Source: Pseudomonas mosselii
GTDB lineage: Bacteria; Pseudomonadota; Gammaproteobacteria; Pseudomonadales; Pseudomonadaceae
NCBI RefSeq assembly: GCF_003205295.1
Contig: NZ_QJRP01000038.1
Location: forward strand, 1 to 40,713
Length of the DNA: 40,713 nt
Direction of reading: 5' to 3'
Shown here: positions 1-8,373 of the stretch, piece by piece
Numbering within the stretch: the stretch's first letter is position 1
Layout of the letters: every line of letters begins with the position of its first letter
Program-made: the position numbers and the translations under genes
The notes under the pieces: model-generated
Database searches by the model: none
Told to the model about the DNA's origin: nothing
The model's input: only the letters and a program-made list of their open reading frames with translations

Positions 1-235
<235 letters not shown>

Positions 236-300
236 GGGCAGCGTCACCACTTGTGCGTTCGTCGGCGCGCCGACTCAAACATCGATCGTTTCTCTGTCAC

Positions 301-353
301 GCAACTGTATTGTTGACTATCCTGCGATCTGTCCCAGTACACTTCGCAACTGT
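301..353. promoter_or_regulatory. Direct repeats GCAACTGT upstream of the MocR regulator
   Basis: The 8-mer GCAACTGT occurs at 301-308 and again at 346-353, 45 bases apart in the same orientation, with a TTGACT hexamer (313-318) between them. MocR-family regulators commonly bind direct repeats near their own or a divergent promoter, so this could be an autoregulatory site. The repeat is short and could be chance. Confidence 0.25.
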
Positions 354-421
354 TACGGTATTCTGCCTCGGCAGTGAGTCGCACAAGAACAACGATCCCG
401 TCCGCGCTTCGAGAACACGCC

Positions 422-1864
422 ATGACCAACCTGCTGCTGTACCAGCGTATCGCCCAGCAACTGGCCGACGACATCCGTCGGGGTGTCTACCAGCCGGGTG
501 AGCGGGTGCCGTCGGTACGCAAGATGAGCGCCCAGCTCAATGTCAGCCACGCCACCGTGCTGCAGGCCTATGCCAATCTCGAGGACCAGGGCCTGATCCG
601 TGCCCGGCCGCAGTCGGGCTACTATGTCCACCAGACCCCGGCGCTCACGGCGCAGACCCCGGATATCGCCCGGGTCGAACGCCCCGGCCTGGTCACCCGG
701 GCGAGCATCATCCAGCAGGTGCTGGTCGAGGCGCGGCGCGATGGCGTCTTCCCCTTTGGCGCGGCGGTACCCCATGTCGACTACCTGCCCGTGCGCGCCC
801 TGCACCAGCAGTTGGCCAAGGTGACGCGCTTCCATAGTCCGCGTGCCTTCAGCTACATGTTCAGCCCCGGCTTCGAGCCGCTACGCCGACAGATCGCCAT
901 CCGCATGCGCGATGCCGGCGTGCTGGTCGATCCCCGTGAGGTGGTGGTGACCCATGGTTGCGTCGATGCCCTGCAGATGGCGCTGCGGGTCCTGACCCGG
1001 CCGGGCGACCTGATCGCCGCCGAGTCACCCACCTACTACGGTCTGCTGCAACTGGCTGACCTGCTCGGGCTCAAAGTCATCGAGATTCCAAGTGATCCGT
1101 CCACCGGCATCAGTCTGGAAGCCCTGCAGCTGGCCGCCAACCAGTGGTCGATCAAGGCCTTGGTGCTGACGGCCCGGCTGAGCAATCCACTGGGTGGCAC
1201 CATTCCGGAAGAGCGGCAGAAACAGTTGCTGCGCCTGGCCTCGGATTTCGACATCCAGATCGTCGAGGACGATATCTACGGCGAGCTGATGTTCGAACAG
1301 GGGCGCACCAAGGCGCTCAAGGCGTTCGATCGGCTGGATCGGGTGATCTACTGCTCGAGTTTTTCCAAGACCCTGTCCCCGGGGGTGCGGGTCGGCTGGA
1401 TGATCGCCGGGCGTTACCAGGACGAGATCCAGCGCCTGCAGACCTTCACCACCCACTCGGCCTGCAGCGTCACCCAGATGGCGGTGGCCGCCTACCTGGA
1501 GAACGGGGGATACGATCGTCACCTGCGCTACATTCGCCAGGAGTATCGCAAGAACCTCAGTGCCTACCAGCTGGCGGTGCAGCAGCATTTCCCGGACGGC
1601 ACGCAGATGACTCGACCCACCGGGGGCTTCATCCTCTGGGTGAGCCTGCCGGGACGGGTCAATACCCAGGAGCTGCACGTACGGGCGCTGGAGCAGGGGA
1701 TCAGTATCGCCCCGGGGCTGATCTTCAGTAATACCGAGCAGTTCAACCACTGTATCCGCCTCAACTGCGGCATTCCCTGGAACCGCGAGGCGGAGCGGGC
1801 GGTGATGACCCTGGGGCTGCTGGCCCAGCAATTGTGCCGCGAGCCAACGGGTTCACTTTTGTAG
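422..1864 (+). CDS. MocR-type PLP-dependent transcriptional regulator (GntR HTH plus aminotransferase fold)
   Basis: A 480-residue two-domain regulator. Residues 1-70 form a GntR-type winged helix: the YQRIAQQLADDIRRGVYQPG start, then PSVRKMSAQLNVSHATVLQAY, then the L-x-x-x-GLI-x-x-x-PxSGYYV wing. After a linker, residues from about 100 onward form a class-I aminotransferase-like domain, with the PLP-lysine motif SFSKTLSPGVRVGW (predicted K316) and SNPLGGT in the position usual for SNPTG. Such proteins sense amino-acid-like or vitamin B6 ligands through PLP. The effector cannot be told here, and there is no divergent aminotransferase or transporter in the window to suggest it. ATG at 422 is preferred over GTG 374 because the extra 16 residues fall outside the GntR domain. 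It stands alone, transcribed rightward. Confidence 0.9.
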   Translation: MTNLLLYQRIAQQLADDIRRGVYQPGERVPSVRKMSAQLNVSHATVLQAYANLEDQGLIRARPQSGYYVHQTPALTAQTPDIARVERPGLVTRASIIQQVLVEARRDGVFPFGAAVPHVDYLPVRALHQQLAKVTRFHSPRAFSYMFSPGFEPLRRQIAIRMRDAGVLVDPREVVVTHGCVDALQMALRVLTRPGDLIAAESPTYYGLLQLADLLGLKVIEIPSDPSTGISLEALQLAANQWSIKALVLTARLSNPLGGTIPEERQKQLLRLASDFDIQIVEDDIYGELMFEQGRTKALKAFDRLDRVIYCSSFSKTLSPGVRVGWMIAGRYQDEIQRLQTFTTHSACSVTQMAVAAYLENGGYDRHLRYIRQEYRKNLSAYQLAVQQHFPDGTQMTRPTGGFILWVSLPGRVNTQELHVRALEQGISIAPGLIFSNTEQFNHCIRLNCGIPWNREAERAVMTLGLLAQQLCREPTGSLL

Positions 1865-1926
1865 GCTTGTCAGATGAGCGGGGAACAGGGAGCATACGTG
1901 TTTTGCAGCTTACGCTTCCGGTACCC

Positions 1927-2373
1927 ATGAATCTGCTTCGTCCTCTTGTCATTGCCCTGTGTTTCGCGTTGTCCTGGCTGCCGGCCGGAGCGGCGCAGGC
2001 TGCCGAGCCTGCTGCCAAGGCGCAAGGTGTGCACAAGTCGGCGGTCAAGGCTCCAGCCAAGCCGGCTGCCAAGGCCAAACCCAAGGCAAGAGCCAAGCCC
2101 GTCAGCAAGGCTGTTGCCAAACCGCTGCCCAAGCCGAAGATCGACCTGAGCCTGCCGAGTGAAATGGTCAGGCATCTCGAGCCGGACCTGGGTGACGGGC
2201 CGGTGGTGCGCAAGGCTCTGCTACCGTCTATGTTCCCCACCAAGCCCGAGTCCGACAGCAGCCCGTTCCAGCTCAACGGGCGGCTGATCAGCAACGAAAT
2301 GCAGTTGCAGTTGCGCAATGACAGCCGGCGCGATGTTGACGGCGCGGCCATCGAATTCGAATTCCGCAACTGA
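1927..2373 (+). CDS. Small exported Ala/Lys/Pro-rich protein of unknown function
   Basis: 148 residues. The N-terminus is a clear Sec signal peptide (MNLLRPLVIALCFALSW, cleavage likely after AQA near residue 24). Then comes a low-complexity Lys/Ala/Pro tract (residues about 25-75, repeated K-A-K-P and AKP units) and a C-terminal segment of about 70 residues with normal composition ending in EFEFRN. The basic Ala-rich tract resembles histone-H1-like or IF-2 N-terminal linkers, so automatic annotation may mislabel it, but no GTPase or DNA-binding domain is present. Mature protein is predicted periplasmic; the positive tract could interact with the envelope or peptidoglycan. The start is chosen for the signal peptide. 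No strong ribosome binding site is seen, and it begins 62 bases after the MocR gene. Confidence 0.7.
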   Translation: MNLLRPLVIALCFALSWLPAGAAQAAEPAAKAQGVHKSAVKAPAKPAAKAKPKARAKPVSKAVAKPLPKPKIDLSLPSEMVRHLEPDLGDGPVVRKALLPSMFPTKPESDSSPFQLNGRLISNEMQLQLRNDSRRDVDGAAIEFEFRN

Positions 2374-2480
2374 CTGCCGGGTCACGGTTGATTTCATCCG
2401 TCCGGCAATTTCAAACATATGTTTGAGCGGTTAGTATCCAGGGACGTTCGTCCCGTTTTGCTCCTGGGAGTCCTGTTGTC

Positions 2481-2735
2481 ATGAAATGCCGCGAGGGTTG
2501 TGGTGCCTGCTGCATCGCCCCGTCCATCAGTTCGCCGATCCCTGGCATGCCGCAGGGCAAGCCGGCCGGCGAACGCTGCCTGCACCTGAATGTCGAAAAC
2601 CTCTGTGCGCTGTTCGGCAAGCCCGAGCGGCCGCAGGTGTGTGGTGGCTTCAAGGCGGAAGCGGACATCTGTGGCAATGATCGTGACGAAGCCATTCGCA
2701 TCATCGGATGGTTGGAGCAGATGACGGCGGCGTGA
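2481..2735 (+). CDS. YkgJ-type cysteine-cluster protein
   Basis: 84 residues with the CxxxCxxCC N-terminal signature (C3, C7, C10, C11: MKCREGCGACC) followed by C-x-H-L (GERCLHL), NLCALF and a later RPQVCGGF cysteine. This pattern is typical of the YkgJ/UPF0153 zinc- or iron-binding family. The family's biochemical role is not established. Length is usual for the short Pseudomonas members. It precedes the START-domain gene by 30 bases on the same strand, so the two may be cotranscribed. Confidence 0.85.
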   Translation: MKCREGCGACCIAPSISSPIPGMPQGKPAGERCLHLNVENLCALFGKPERPQVCGGFKAEADICGNDRDEAIRIIGWLEQMTAA

Positions 2736-2765
2736 CAGGTTGGATCTTCGACAACAAGGAACAAG

Positions 2766-3371
2766 ATGATGAGATCGATCAAAGGTATTGCACTGCTGTG
2801 TGGCATGGGCGTCCTGCTGGCACCGACGGCCTGGGCCGAGAACTGGCAGGTGGCCAAGGACGAGGAGGGGATCAAGGTCTCCCTCAGCGAAGTGGCCGGC
2901 TCGAAGTACAAGGCCTATCGCGGCGTGACCGTGATCAAGGCGCCGCTGGCCAAGGTCAAGGCGCTGCAGGAAGACGTGGCGGGGGCCTGTGCCTGGATCC
3001 ACGAGTGCAAGTCGCAGAAGCTGCTCAAGAGCGAAGGTGACCAGAGCTGGACCTACACCCAGTTCAACACGCCCTGGCCGGTGACCCCGCGGGATTCGAT
3101 CCTGCATGTGACCACGGTCCAGGAGGCTGATGGCAGCCTGACCCGCAAGCTTCAGGAAGAGCCGAAGTATCTGCCGGAAGAAAAAGGCTTCGTGCGTGTC
3201 GCCCAGGTGGAAGGCTTCTGGAAGCTGGTGCCCAAAGGTGACAGCACCGAGGTGACCTATCAGGTGCACACCGAGCCGGGCGGCAGCGTGCCGTCGTGGC
3301 TGGCCAACAAGTTCGTGGTCGATGCGCCGTTCAATACCCTCAAGGGGCTGAAGGAGCGGGCCGAGAAATAG
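2766..3371 (+). CDS. Exported START-domain lipid-binding-like protein
   Basis: 201 residues. A signal peptide (residues 1-24, ending AWA before ENW) precedes a START/SRPBCC-like domain recognisable from WQVAKDEEGIKV, the YKAYRGVTVIKAPL strand and the later WPVTPRDSILHVTT and FWKLVPKGDSTEVTYQVHTEPGGSVPSWLAN segments; the last is characteristic of bacterial START proteins. These domains bind hydrophobic ligands in a deep pocket, so this is presumably a periplasmic lipid or hydrophobic-molecule binder. The ligand is unknown. It ends just before a REP element and a shared terminator and converges with gltA. Confidence 0.85.
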   Translation: MMRSIKGIALLCGMGVLLAPTAWAENWQVAKDEEGIKVSLSEVAGSKYKAYRGVTVIKAPLAKVKALQEDVAGACAWIHECKSQKLLKSEGDQSWTYTQFNTPWPVTPRDSILHVTTVQEADGSLTRKLQEEPKYLPEEKGFVRVAQVEGFWKLVPKGDSTEVTYQVHTEPGGSVPSWLANKFVVDAPFNTLKGLKERAEK

Positions 3372-3379
3372 TGTTTGGC

Positions 3380-3420
3380 CTATCGCGGGGCTCCGTGGGA
3401 GCGGGCTTGCTCCGCGATAG
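3380..3420. repeat. Single REP-like hairpin
   Basis: Nine-base arms CTATCGCGG (3380-3388) and CCGCGATAG (3412-3420) enclose the REP-typical GTGGGAGCGGGCTTGCT core. It lies between the convergent START-domain gene and gltA, ahead of their terminator. It shares its core with the paired element at 22785-22838. Confidence 0.75.
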
Positions 3421-3447
3421 GGTCGGTACCGGCACTACAGAAACAAG

Positions 3448-3473
3448 AAAGGCTGCCCGAGGGCAGCCTTTTT
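3448..3473. terminator. Bidirectional rho-independent terminator between the START-domain gene and gltA
   Basis: The hairpin AAAGGCTGCC-CGAG-GGCAGCCTTT is followed by further T residues on the plus strand. Read from the minus strand it is also followed by a short T-rich run. It lies 17 bases beyond the end of gltA and can serve both convergent genes. Confidence 0.85.
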
Positions 3474-3490
3474 GCGTTCAGCCGGCAGGC

Positions 3491-4780
3491 TTACTTGCGG
3501 TCCTTCAGCTCAACGATGTCACGCTGCTCGTAGCCGGTGTACAGCTGGCGCGGACGGCCGATCTTGTACGGGCTGGAGAGCATTTCCTTCCAGTGCGAGA
3601 TCCAGCCGACGGTACGCGCCAGGGCGAAGATCACGGTGAACATGCTGGTCGGGATACCGATGGCCTTGAGGATGATGCCCGAGTAGAAGTCGACGTTCGG
3701 GTACAGCGAGCGCTCGACGAAGTACGGATCGGTCAGGGCGATCTCTTCCAGGCGCATGGCCAGTTCCAGCTGCGGGTCGTTCTTGATGCCCAGCTCGCTG
3801 AGCACTTCGTCGCAGGTCTTCTTCATCACGGTGGCGCGTGGGTCGCGGTTCTTGTACACGCGGTGACCGAAGCCCATGAGCTTGAACGGATCGTTCTTGT
3901 CCTTGGCCTTGGCGATGAACTTGTCGATGTTCGAGACATCGCCGATTTCATCGAGCATGGTCAGTACGGCTTCGTTCGCACCGCCGTGGGCCGGGCCCCA
4001 CAGTGCGGCGATGCCGGCGGCGATACAGGCGAACGGGTTGGCGCCCGAGGAGCCCGCCAGGCGCACCGTGGAGGTGGAGGCGTTCTGCTCGTGGTCGGCG
4101 TGGAGGATGAAGATCCGGTCCATCGCCTTGGCCAGCACCGGGCTGATCGGTTTGATCTCGCACGGGGTGTTGAACATCATGTGCAGGAAGTTCTCCGCGT
4201 ACGACAGGTCGTTGCGCGGGTACATCATGGGCTGGCCCATGGAGTACTTGTAGACCATCGCGGCCAGGGTCGGCATCTTGGCGACCAGGCGAACCGCGGA
4301 GATTTCGCGGTGCTGCGGGTTATTGATGTCCAGCGAGTCGTGATAGAACGCCGACAGGGCGCCGACCACGCCGCACATCACTGCCATCGGGTGGGCGTCG
4401 CGGCGGAAGCCGTTGAAGAACGACTTCAGCTGCTCGTGAACCATGGTGTGGTTCTTCACGGTGCTGACGAACTGGGCCTTCTGCTCGGCATTCGGCAGTT
4501 CGCCGTTGAGCAGCAGGTAGCAGGTCTCGAGGTAGTCCGATTGCTCGGCGAGCTGTTCGATCGGGTAGCCGCGATGCAGCAGGATACCCTTGTCGCCGTC
4601 AATGTAGGTGATCTTCGACTCGCACGAGGCGGTCGCCATGAAGCCTGGGTCGAAGGTGAAGTGGCCGGATGCCCCCAACCCGCGGACGTCGATAACATCG
4701 GGACCAACGGTGCCGGTTAAAATGGGCAGCTCGACGGGGGCAGCGCCCTCGATGATCAACTGCGCTTTTTTGTCAGCCAT
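3491..4780 (-). CDS. gltA: Citrate synthase (type II, hexameric NADH-sensitive class)
   Basis: 429 residues; condenses oxaloacetate and acetyl-CoA to citrate, the entry step of the TCA cycle. The catalytic triad of the family is visible: H265 in GPAHGGANEA, H306 in GFGHRVYKNRDPRA and D364 in PNVDFYSG. The length and the extended N-terminal domain before DVRGLGASGHFTFDPG match the Gram-negative type II enzymes that are allosterically inhibited by NADH. The gene is divergent from sdhCDAB, the usual Pseudomonas arrangement, and has its own sigma-70 promoter about 60 bases upstream. Start ATG at 4780 has an AGGAGG-like site upstream (GGCCTCCT on the plus strand). Confidence 0.98.
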   Translation of the reverse strand: MADKKAQLIIEGAAPVELPILTGTVGPDVIDVRGLGASGHFTFDPGFMATASCESKITYIDGDKGILLHRGYPIEQLAEQSDYLETCYLLLNGELPNAEQKAQFVSTVKNHTMVHEQLKSFFNGFRRDAHPMAVMCGVVGALSAFYHDSLDINNPQHREISAVRLVAKMPTLAAMVYKYSMGQPMMYPRNDLSYAENFLHMMFNTPCEIKPISPVLAKAMDRIFILHADHEQNASTSTVRLAGSSGANPFACIAAGIAALWGPAHGGANEAVLTMLDEIGDVSNIDKFIAKAKDKNDPFKLMGFGHRVYKNRDPRATVMKKTCDEVLSELGIKNDPQLELAMRLEEIALTDPYFVERSLYPNVDFYSGIILKAIGIPTSMFTVIFALARTVGWISHWKEMLSSPYKIGRPRQLYTGYEQRDIVELKDRK

Positions 4781-4838
4781 GTGGCCTCCTATTAATGCTT
4801 GAAATCATCAGACAGACCCCCCACGCAGGGCCCGCACC

Positions 4839-4866
4839 ACTATAGAGGGATAAATTCGAATGTCAA
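4839..4866 (-). promoter_or_regulatory. Sigma-70 promoter of gltA
   Basis: Read on the minus strand: -35 TTGACA (complement of 4861-4866), 16-base spacer, -10 TATAGT (complement of 4839-4844). This is an excellent match to consensus and predicts a leader of roughly 50 bases before the gltA start. Confidence 0.8.
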
Positions 4867-4919
4867 TTTGCCTAAAGGCTGGTTGAAACGCCCTCTGAGG
4901 CCTGGTTTTTCACGAAATT

Positions 4920-4971
4920 CTCGCCCGTTTACGCCTTTTGTTCACTAAAGGCAATGCGCTATTTGGGCGAG
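4920..4971. promoter_or_regulatory. Nested inverted repeats between the gltA and sdhC promoters
   Basis: Outer arms CTCGCCC (4920-4926) and GGGCGAG (4965-4971) enclose an inner dyad GCCTTT (4933-4938)/AAAGGC (4947-4952). The 8-mer CTAAAGGC of the inner right arm recurs at 4872-4879, just upstream of the gltA -35. The position between two divergent promoters suggests an operator or a structured element. No regulator is identified. Confidence 0.35.
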
Positions 4972-4980
4972 CCCCTCACG

Positions 4981-5009
4981 TTGTCATAAGCAGCCTAACT
5001 GTCTATACT
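4981..5009 (+). promoter_or_regulatory. Sigma-70 promoter of the sdhC operon
   Basis: -35 TTGTCA (4981-4986), exact 17-base spacer, -10 TATACT (5004-5009). It predicts transcription starting near 5016 and an untranslated leader of about 115 bases before the sdhC GTG start, long enough to hold post-transcriptional control sites. Confidence 0.8.
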
Positions 5010-5132
5010 CGGCAGCCGACTCCCAGGGGCTTTCAAGCCCGCCCTGCTGGGTGTCGTCGCTCTCCTGGGTGGTGGGTACCTGACCAGTACACTTACCAAC
5101 AACTTTGCCCTGTTAGCTAGGGGCTCTTCAGT

Positions 5133-5519
5133 GTGAAAAAAGCCGTGAAAAGCCAACGACCTGTAAACCTAGACCTAAGGACCATCAAACTCCCGATCAC
5201 CGCGTACACGTCCATTCTTCACCGTATCTCCGGCGTCATCCTGTTCCTCGGCCTTGCCATCATGCTGTATGCACTGGGCAAGTCGCTGGGTAGCGAGGAA
5301 GGCTTTGCCGAGGTGAAGGCGTGTCTGACCAGTCCGCTGGCCAAACTGGTGACCTGGGGCCTGCTGTCCGGCCTGCTGTATCACCTCGTGGCAGGTGTGC
5401 GCCACCTGATCATGGACATGGGTATCGGTGAGACGCTGGAAGGCGGCAAGCTGGGCTCGAAAATCGTGATCGTCATCTCCGTGGTGCTGATCGTTCTGGC
5501 AGGAGTTTGGGTATGGTAA
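5133..5519 (+). CDS. sdhC: Succinate dehydrogenase cytochrome b556 subunit
   Basis: 128 residues; one of two inner-membrane anchors of complex II that bind heme b and ubiquinone. It shows the family SILHRISGVILF motif (quinone-site Ser and Arg) and the heme-ligand region LVAGVRHLIMDMG, with three hydrophobic helices. Start is GTG with a TAGGGG site 11 bases upstream. It is the first gene of sdhCDAB, and its stop overlaps the sdhD start by 7 bases, so translation of the two is probably coupled. Confidence 0.95.
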   Translation: MKKAVKSQRPVNLDLRTIKLPITAYTSILHRISGVILFLGLAIMLYALGKSLGSEEGFAEVKACLTSPLAKLVTWGLLSGLLYHLVAGVRHLIMDMGIGETLEGGKLGSKIVIVISVVLIVLAGVWVW

Positions 5520-5881
5520 CTAACGTCACGAACCTGTCGCGTTCGGGCCTCTACGACTGGATGGCGCAGCGCGTCTCGGCGGTCGTTCTCGCGGCTTACT
5601 TCATTTTCCTGATCGGCTACCTCGCCGCCCACCCGGGCATCGACTACGCCCAGTGGCACGCTCTGTTCACCAACAACGCGATGCGCATCTTCAGTCTGCT
5701 GGCCCTCGTTGCCCTGGGCGCCCACGCCTGGGTTGGCATGTGGACCATTGCCACCGACTACCTGACGCCGATGGCGTTCGGCAAGTCGGCGACTGCGATT
5801 CGTTTCCTGTTCCAGGCGGTATGCGGCGTTGCGATGTTCGCTTACTTCGTCTGGGGTGTGCAGATTCTCTGGGGTATCTGA
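5513..5881 (+). CDS. sdhD: Succinate dehydrogenase hydrophobic membrane anchor subunit
   Basis: 122 residues with three predicted membrane helices; second membrane anchor of complex II. The SGLYDWMAQRVSAVVLAAYF opening and the GAHAWVGMWTIATDYL segment (heme His and quinone-site Asp-Tyr region) are typical of SdhD. The ATG at 5513 follows an AGGAG site at 5500-5504 and is preferred to the TTG two codons earlier. It overlaps sdhC by 7 bases and is followed by sdhA after 3 bases. Confidence 0.95.
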   Translation: MVTNVTNLSRSGLYDWMAQRVSAVVLAAYFIFLIGYLAAHPGIDYAQWHALFTNNAMRIFSLLALVALGAHAWVGMWTIATDYLTPMAFGKSATAIRFLFQAVCGVAMFAYFVWGVQILWGI

Positions 5882-5884
5882 TTC

Positions 5885-7657
5885 ATGGCTAACATTCCAA
5901 CCATTTCCTTCGACGCCATCATCATCGGTGGTGGCGGCGCCGGCATGCGCGCAGCACTGCAACTGGCTCAAGGCGGCCACAAGACCGCCGTAGTCACCAA
6001 AGTGTTCCCGACCCGTTCGCACACCGTTTCCGCCCAGGGCGGCATCACCTGCGCCATCGCTTCGGCCGACCCGAACGACGACTGGCGCTGGCACATGTAC
6101 GACACCGTCAAGGGTTCCGACTACATCGGTGACCAGGACGCTATCGAATACATGTGTCAGGAAGGCCCGGCCGCGGTCTTCGAACTGGATCACATGGGCC
6201 TGCCATTCTCGCGTACCGAGACCGGCCGCATCTACCAGCGTCCGTTCGGTGGCCAGTCCAAGGACTTCGGCAAAGGTGGCCAGGCCGCCCGTACCTGCGC
6301 AGCTTCCGACCGTACCGGTCACGCGCTGCTGCACACCCTGTACCAGGGCAACCTGAAGGCAGGCACCACCTTCCTCAACGAGTACTACGCCGTCGACCTG
6401 GTGAAGAACCAGGACGGCGCCTTCGTCGGTGTGATCGCGATCTGCATCGAAACCGGCGAAACCATGTACATCAAGTCCAAGGCCACCGTGCTGGCGACTG
6501 GCGGTGCGGGCCGTATCTACGCCTCCACCACCAACGCCCTGATCAATACCGGCGACGGTATCGGCATGGCGCTGCGTGCCGGTGTACCGGTGCAGGACAT
6601 CGAGATGTGGCAGTTCCACCCGACCGGCATCGCCGGCGCCGGTGTACTGGTAACCGAAGGTTGCCGTGGTGAAGGTGGCTACCTGATCAACGCCCACGGC
6701 GAGCGCTTCATGGAGCGTTATGCGCCGAACGCCAAAGACCTGGCCGGCCGCGACGTGGTTGCCCGTTCCATGGTCAAAGAGATCATCGCCGGCAACGGCG
6801 TGGGCCCGAACAAGGATCACGTGCTGCTGAAGCTGGATCACCTGGGCGAGGAAGTGCTGCACAGCCGCCTGCCAGGCATCTGCGAGCTTTCCAAGACCTT
6901 CGCCCACGTCGACCCTGTGGTCGCGCCGGTCCCGGTCGTTCCGACCTGCCACTACATGATGGGCGGCGTTGCCACCAACATCCATGGCCAGGCCATCACC
7001 ATGGACGCCGAAGGCAAGGACCACATCATTCCGGGCCTGTTCGCGGTCGGTGAAGTGGCGTGCGTATCGGTCCACGGCGCCAACCGCCTGGGCGGCAACT
7101 CGCTGCTCGACCTGGTGGTCTTCGGCCGCGCCGCCGGCCTGCACCTGGAAAAGGCACTGACCGAAGGCGTCGAGTACCGCGATGCCAGCGACACCGACGT
7201 CGATGTTGCCCTGAACCGCCTGAACAAGCTCAATGAGCGTACCAGCGGTGAAGACGTGGCAAGCCTGAAGCGCGAACTGCAGAGCTGCATGCAGAACTAC
7301 TTCGGTGTATTCCGTACCGGCGAATACATGCAGAAGGGTATCGAGCAGCTGGCTGGCCTGCGTGACCGCATCGCCAACGTCAAGATCAACGACAAGTCCC
7401 AGGCCTTCAACACCGCGCGTATCGAAGCGCTGGAGCTGCAGAACCTGCTGGAAGTCGCCGAAGCGACCGCCATTGCCGCTGAAGCCCGTAAAGAGTCCCG
7501 CGGCGCGCACGCCCGTGAAGACTTCGAAGACCGTGACGACGAGAACTGGCTGTGCCACACCCTGTACTACCCGGGTGAGAAGCGCGTTGCCAAGCGTGGC
7601 GTCAACTTTGCGCCGAAGACAGTTCCTGCCTTCGAACCAAAAGTCCGGACTTACTAA
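5885..7657 (+). CDS. sdhA: Succinate dehydrogenase flavoprotein subunit
   Basis: 590 residues; oxidises succinate to fumarate in the TCA cycle and passes electrons to SdhB. The Rossmann FAD site GGGGAG lies near residues 15-20. The histidine that carries covalent FAD is H46 in RSHTVSAQGG. Substrate and FAD motifs HPTG and GANRLGGNSLLD are present, and the C-terminal RGAHAREDFEDRDD segment is typical. Full length. It is cotranscribed with sdhC, sdhD and sdhB. Confidence 0.98.
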   Translation: MANIPTISFDAIIIGGGGAGMRAALQLAQGGHKTAVVTKVFPTRSHTVSAQGGITCAIASADPNDDWRWHMYDTVKGSDYIGDQDAIEYMCQEGPAAVFELDHMGLPFSRTETGRIYQRPFGGQSKDFGKGGQAARTCAASDRTGHALLHTLYQGNLKAGTTFLNEYYAVDLVKNQDGAFVGVIAICIETGETMYIKSKATVLATGGAGRIYASTTNALINTGDGIGMALRAGVPVQDIEMWQFHPTGIAGAGVLVTEGCRGEGGYLINAHGERFMERYAPNAKDLAGRDVVARSMVKEIIAGNGVGPNKDHVLLKLDHLGEEVLHSRLPGICELSKTFAHVDPVVAPVPVVPTCHYMMGGVATNIHGQAITMDAEGKDHIIPGLFAVGEVACVSVHGANRLGGNSLLDLVVFGRAAGLHLEKALTEGVEYRDASDTDVDVALNRLNKLNERTSGEDVASLKRELQSCMQNYFGVFRTGEYMQKGIEQLAGLRDRIANVKINDKSQAFNTARIEALELQNLLEVAEATAIAAEARKESRGAHAREDFEDRDDENWLCHTLYYPGEKRVAKRGVNFAPKTVPAFEPKVRTY

Positions 7658-7668
7658 GGGTGGCTGCT

Positions 7669-8373
7669 ATGTTGAAAGTCGAAGTTTATCGTTACAACCC
7701 CGACACCGACTCGGCGCCCAAGATGGAGTCGTTCGACGTCGATACCGGCGGCAAGGACCTGATGGTTCTGGACGTGCTGGCGCTTATCAAGGAAAAGGAC
7801 GAGGGCTTCTCGTACCGTCGCTCCTGCCGTGAAGGCGTGTGCGGTTCCGATGGCATGAACATGAACGGCAAGAACGGCCTGGCCTGTATCACCCCGCTGT
7901 CGGGTGTGGTCAAGGGCAACAAGCTGGTCCTGCGTCCGCTGCCTGGCCTGCCGGTCATTCGTGACCTGGTGGTCGATATGAGCATCTTCTACAAGCAGTA
8001 CGAGAAGGTGAAGCCTTTCCTGCAGAACGACACGCCGGCCCCGGCCATCGAGCGTCTGCAGTCGCCGGAAGATCGCGACAAGCTGGACGGTCTGTACGAG
8101 TGCATCCTGTGCGCCTGCTGCTCGACCTCCTGCCCGTCGTTCTGGTGGAACCCGGACAAGTTCCTGGGCCCCGCCGCGCTGCTGCAGGCCTACCGTTTCC
8201 TGGCCGACAGCCGCGACACCAAGACTCAGGAGCGCCTGGCGTCCCTGGATGACCCGTTCAGCGTCTTCCGCTGCCGCGGGATCATGAACTGCGTGAACGT
8301 TTGCCCGAAAGGTCTGAATCCGACCAAGGCAATCGGCCACGTACGTAACATGCTGCTGCAAAGCGGCACCTGA
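7669..8373 (+). CDS. sdhB: Succinate dehydrogenase iron-sulfur subunit
   Basis: 234 residues; relays electrons from the SdhA flavin to ubiquinone. It has the [2Fe-2S] cysteines in SCREGVCGSDGMN...GLAC, and the [4Fe-4S]/[3Fe-4S] ligands in CILCACCSTSCP and CRGIMNCVNVCPKGLNP. ATG 7669 is chosen over the in-frame GTG 7660 because AAGGG at 7657-7661 is correctly spaced for it and MLKVEVYRYNPD is the usual Pseudomonas N-terminus. Eleven bases separate it from sdhA. A 245-base structured gap precedes sucA. Confidence 0.97.
   Translation: MLKVEVYRYNPDTDSAPKMESFDVDTGGKDLMVLDVLALIKEKDEGFSYRRSCREGVCGSDGMNMNGKNGLACITPLSGVVKGNKLVLRPLPGLPVIRDLVVDMSIFYKQYEKVKPFLQNDTPAPAIERLQSPEDRDKLDGLYECILCACCSTSCPSFWWNPDKFLGPAALLQAYRFLADSRDTKTQERLASLDDPFSVFRCRGIMNCVNVCPKGLNPTKAIGHVRNMLLQSGT

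Noticed and set aside
5381..7558. 725-codon open frame antisense to sdhA
   Set aside because: Shadow frame; no family features, and the plus strand encodes sdhD and sdhA.
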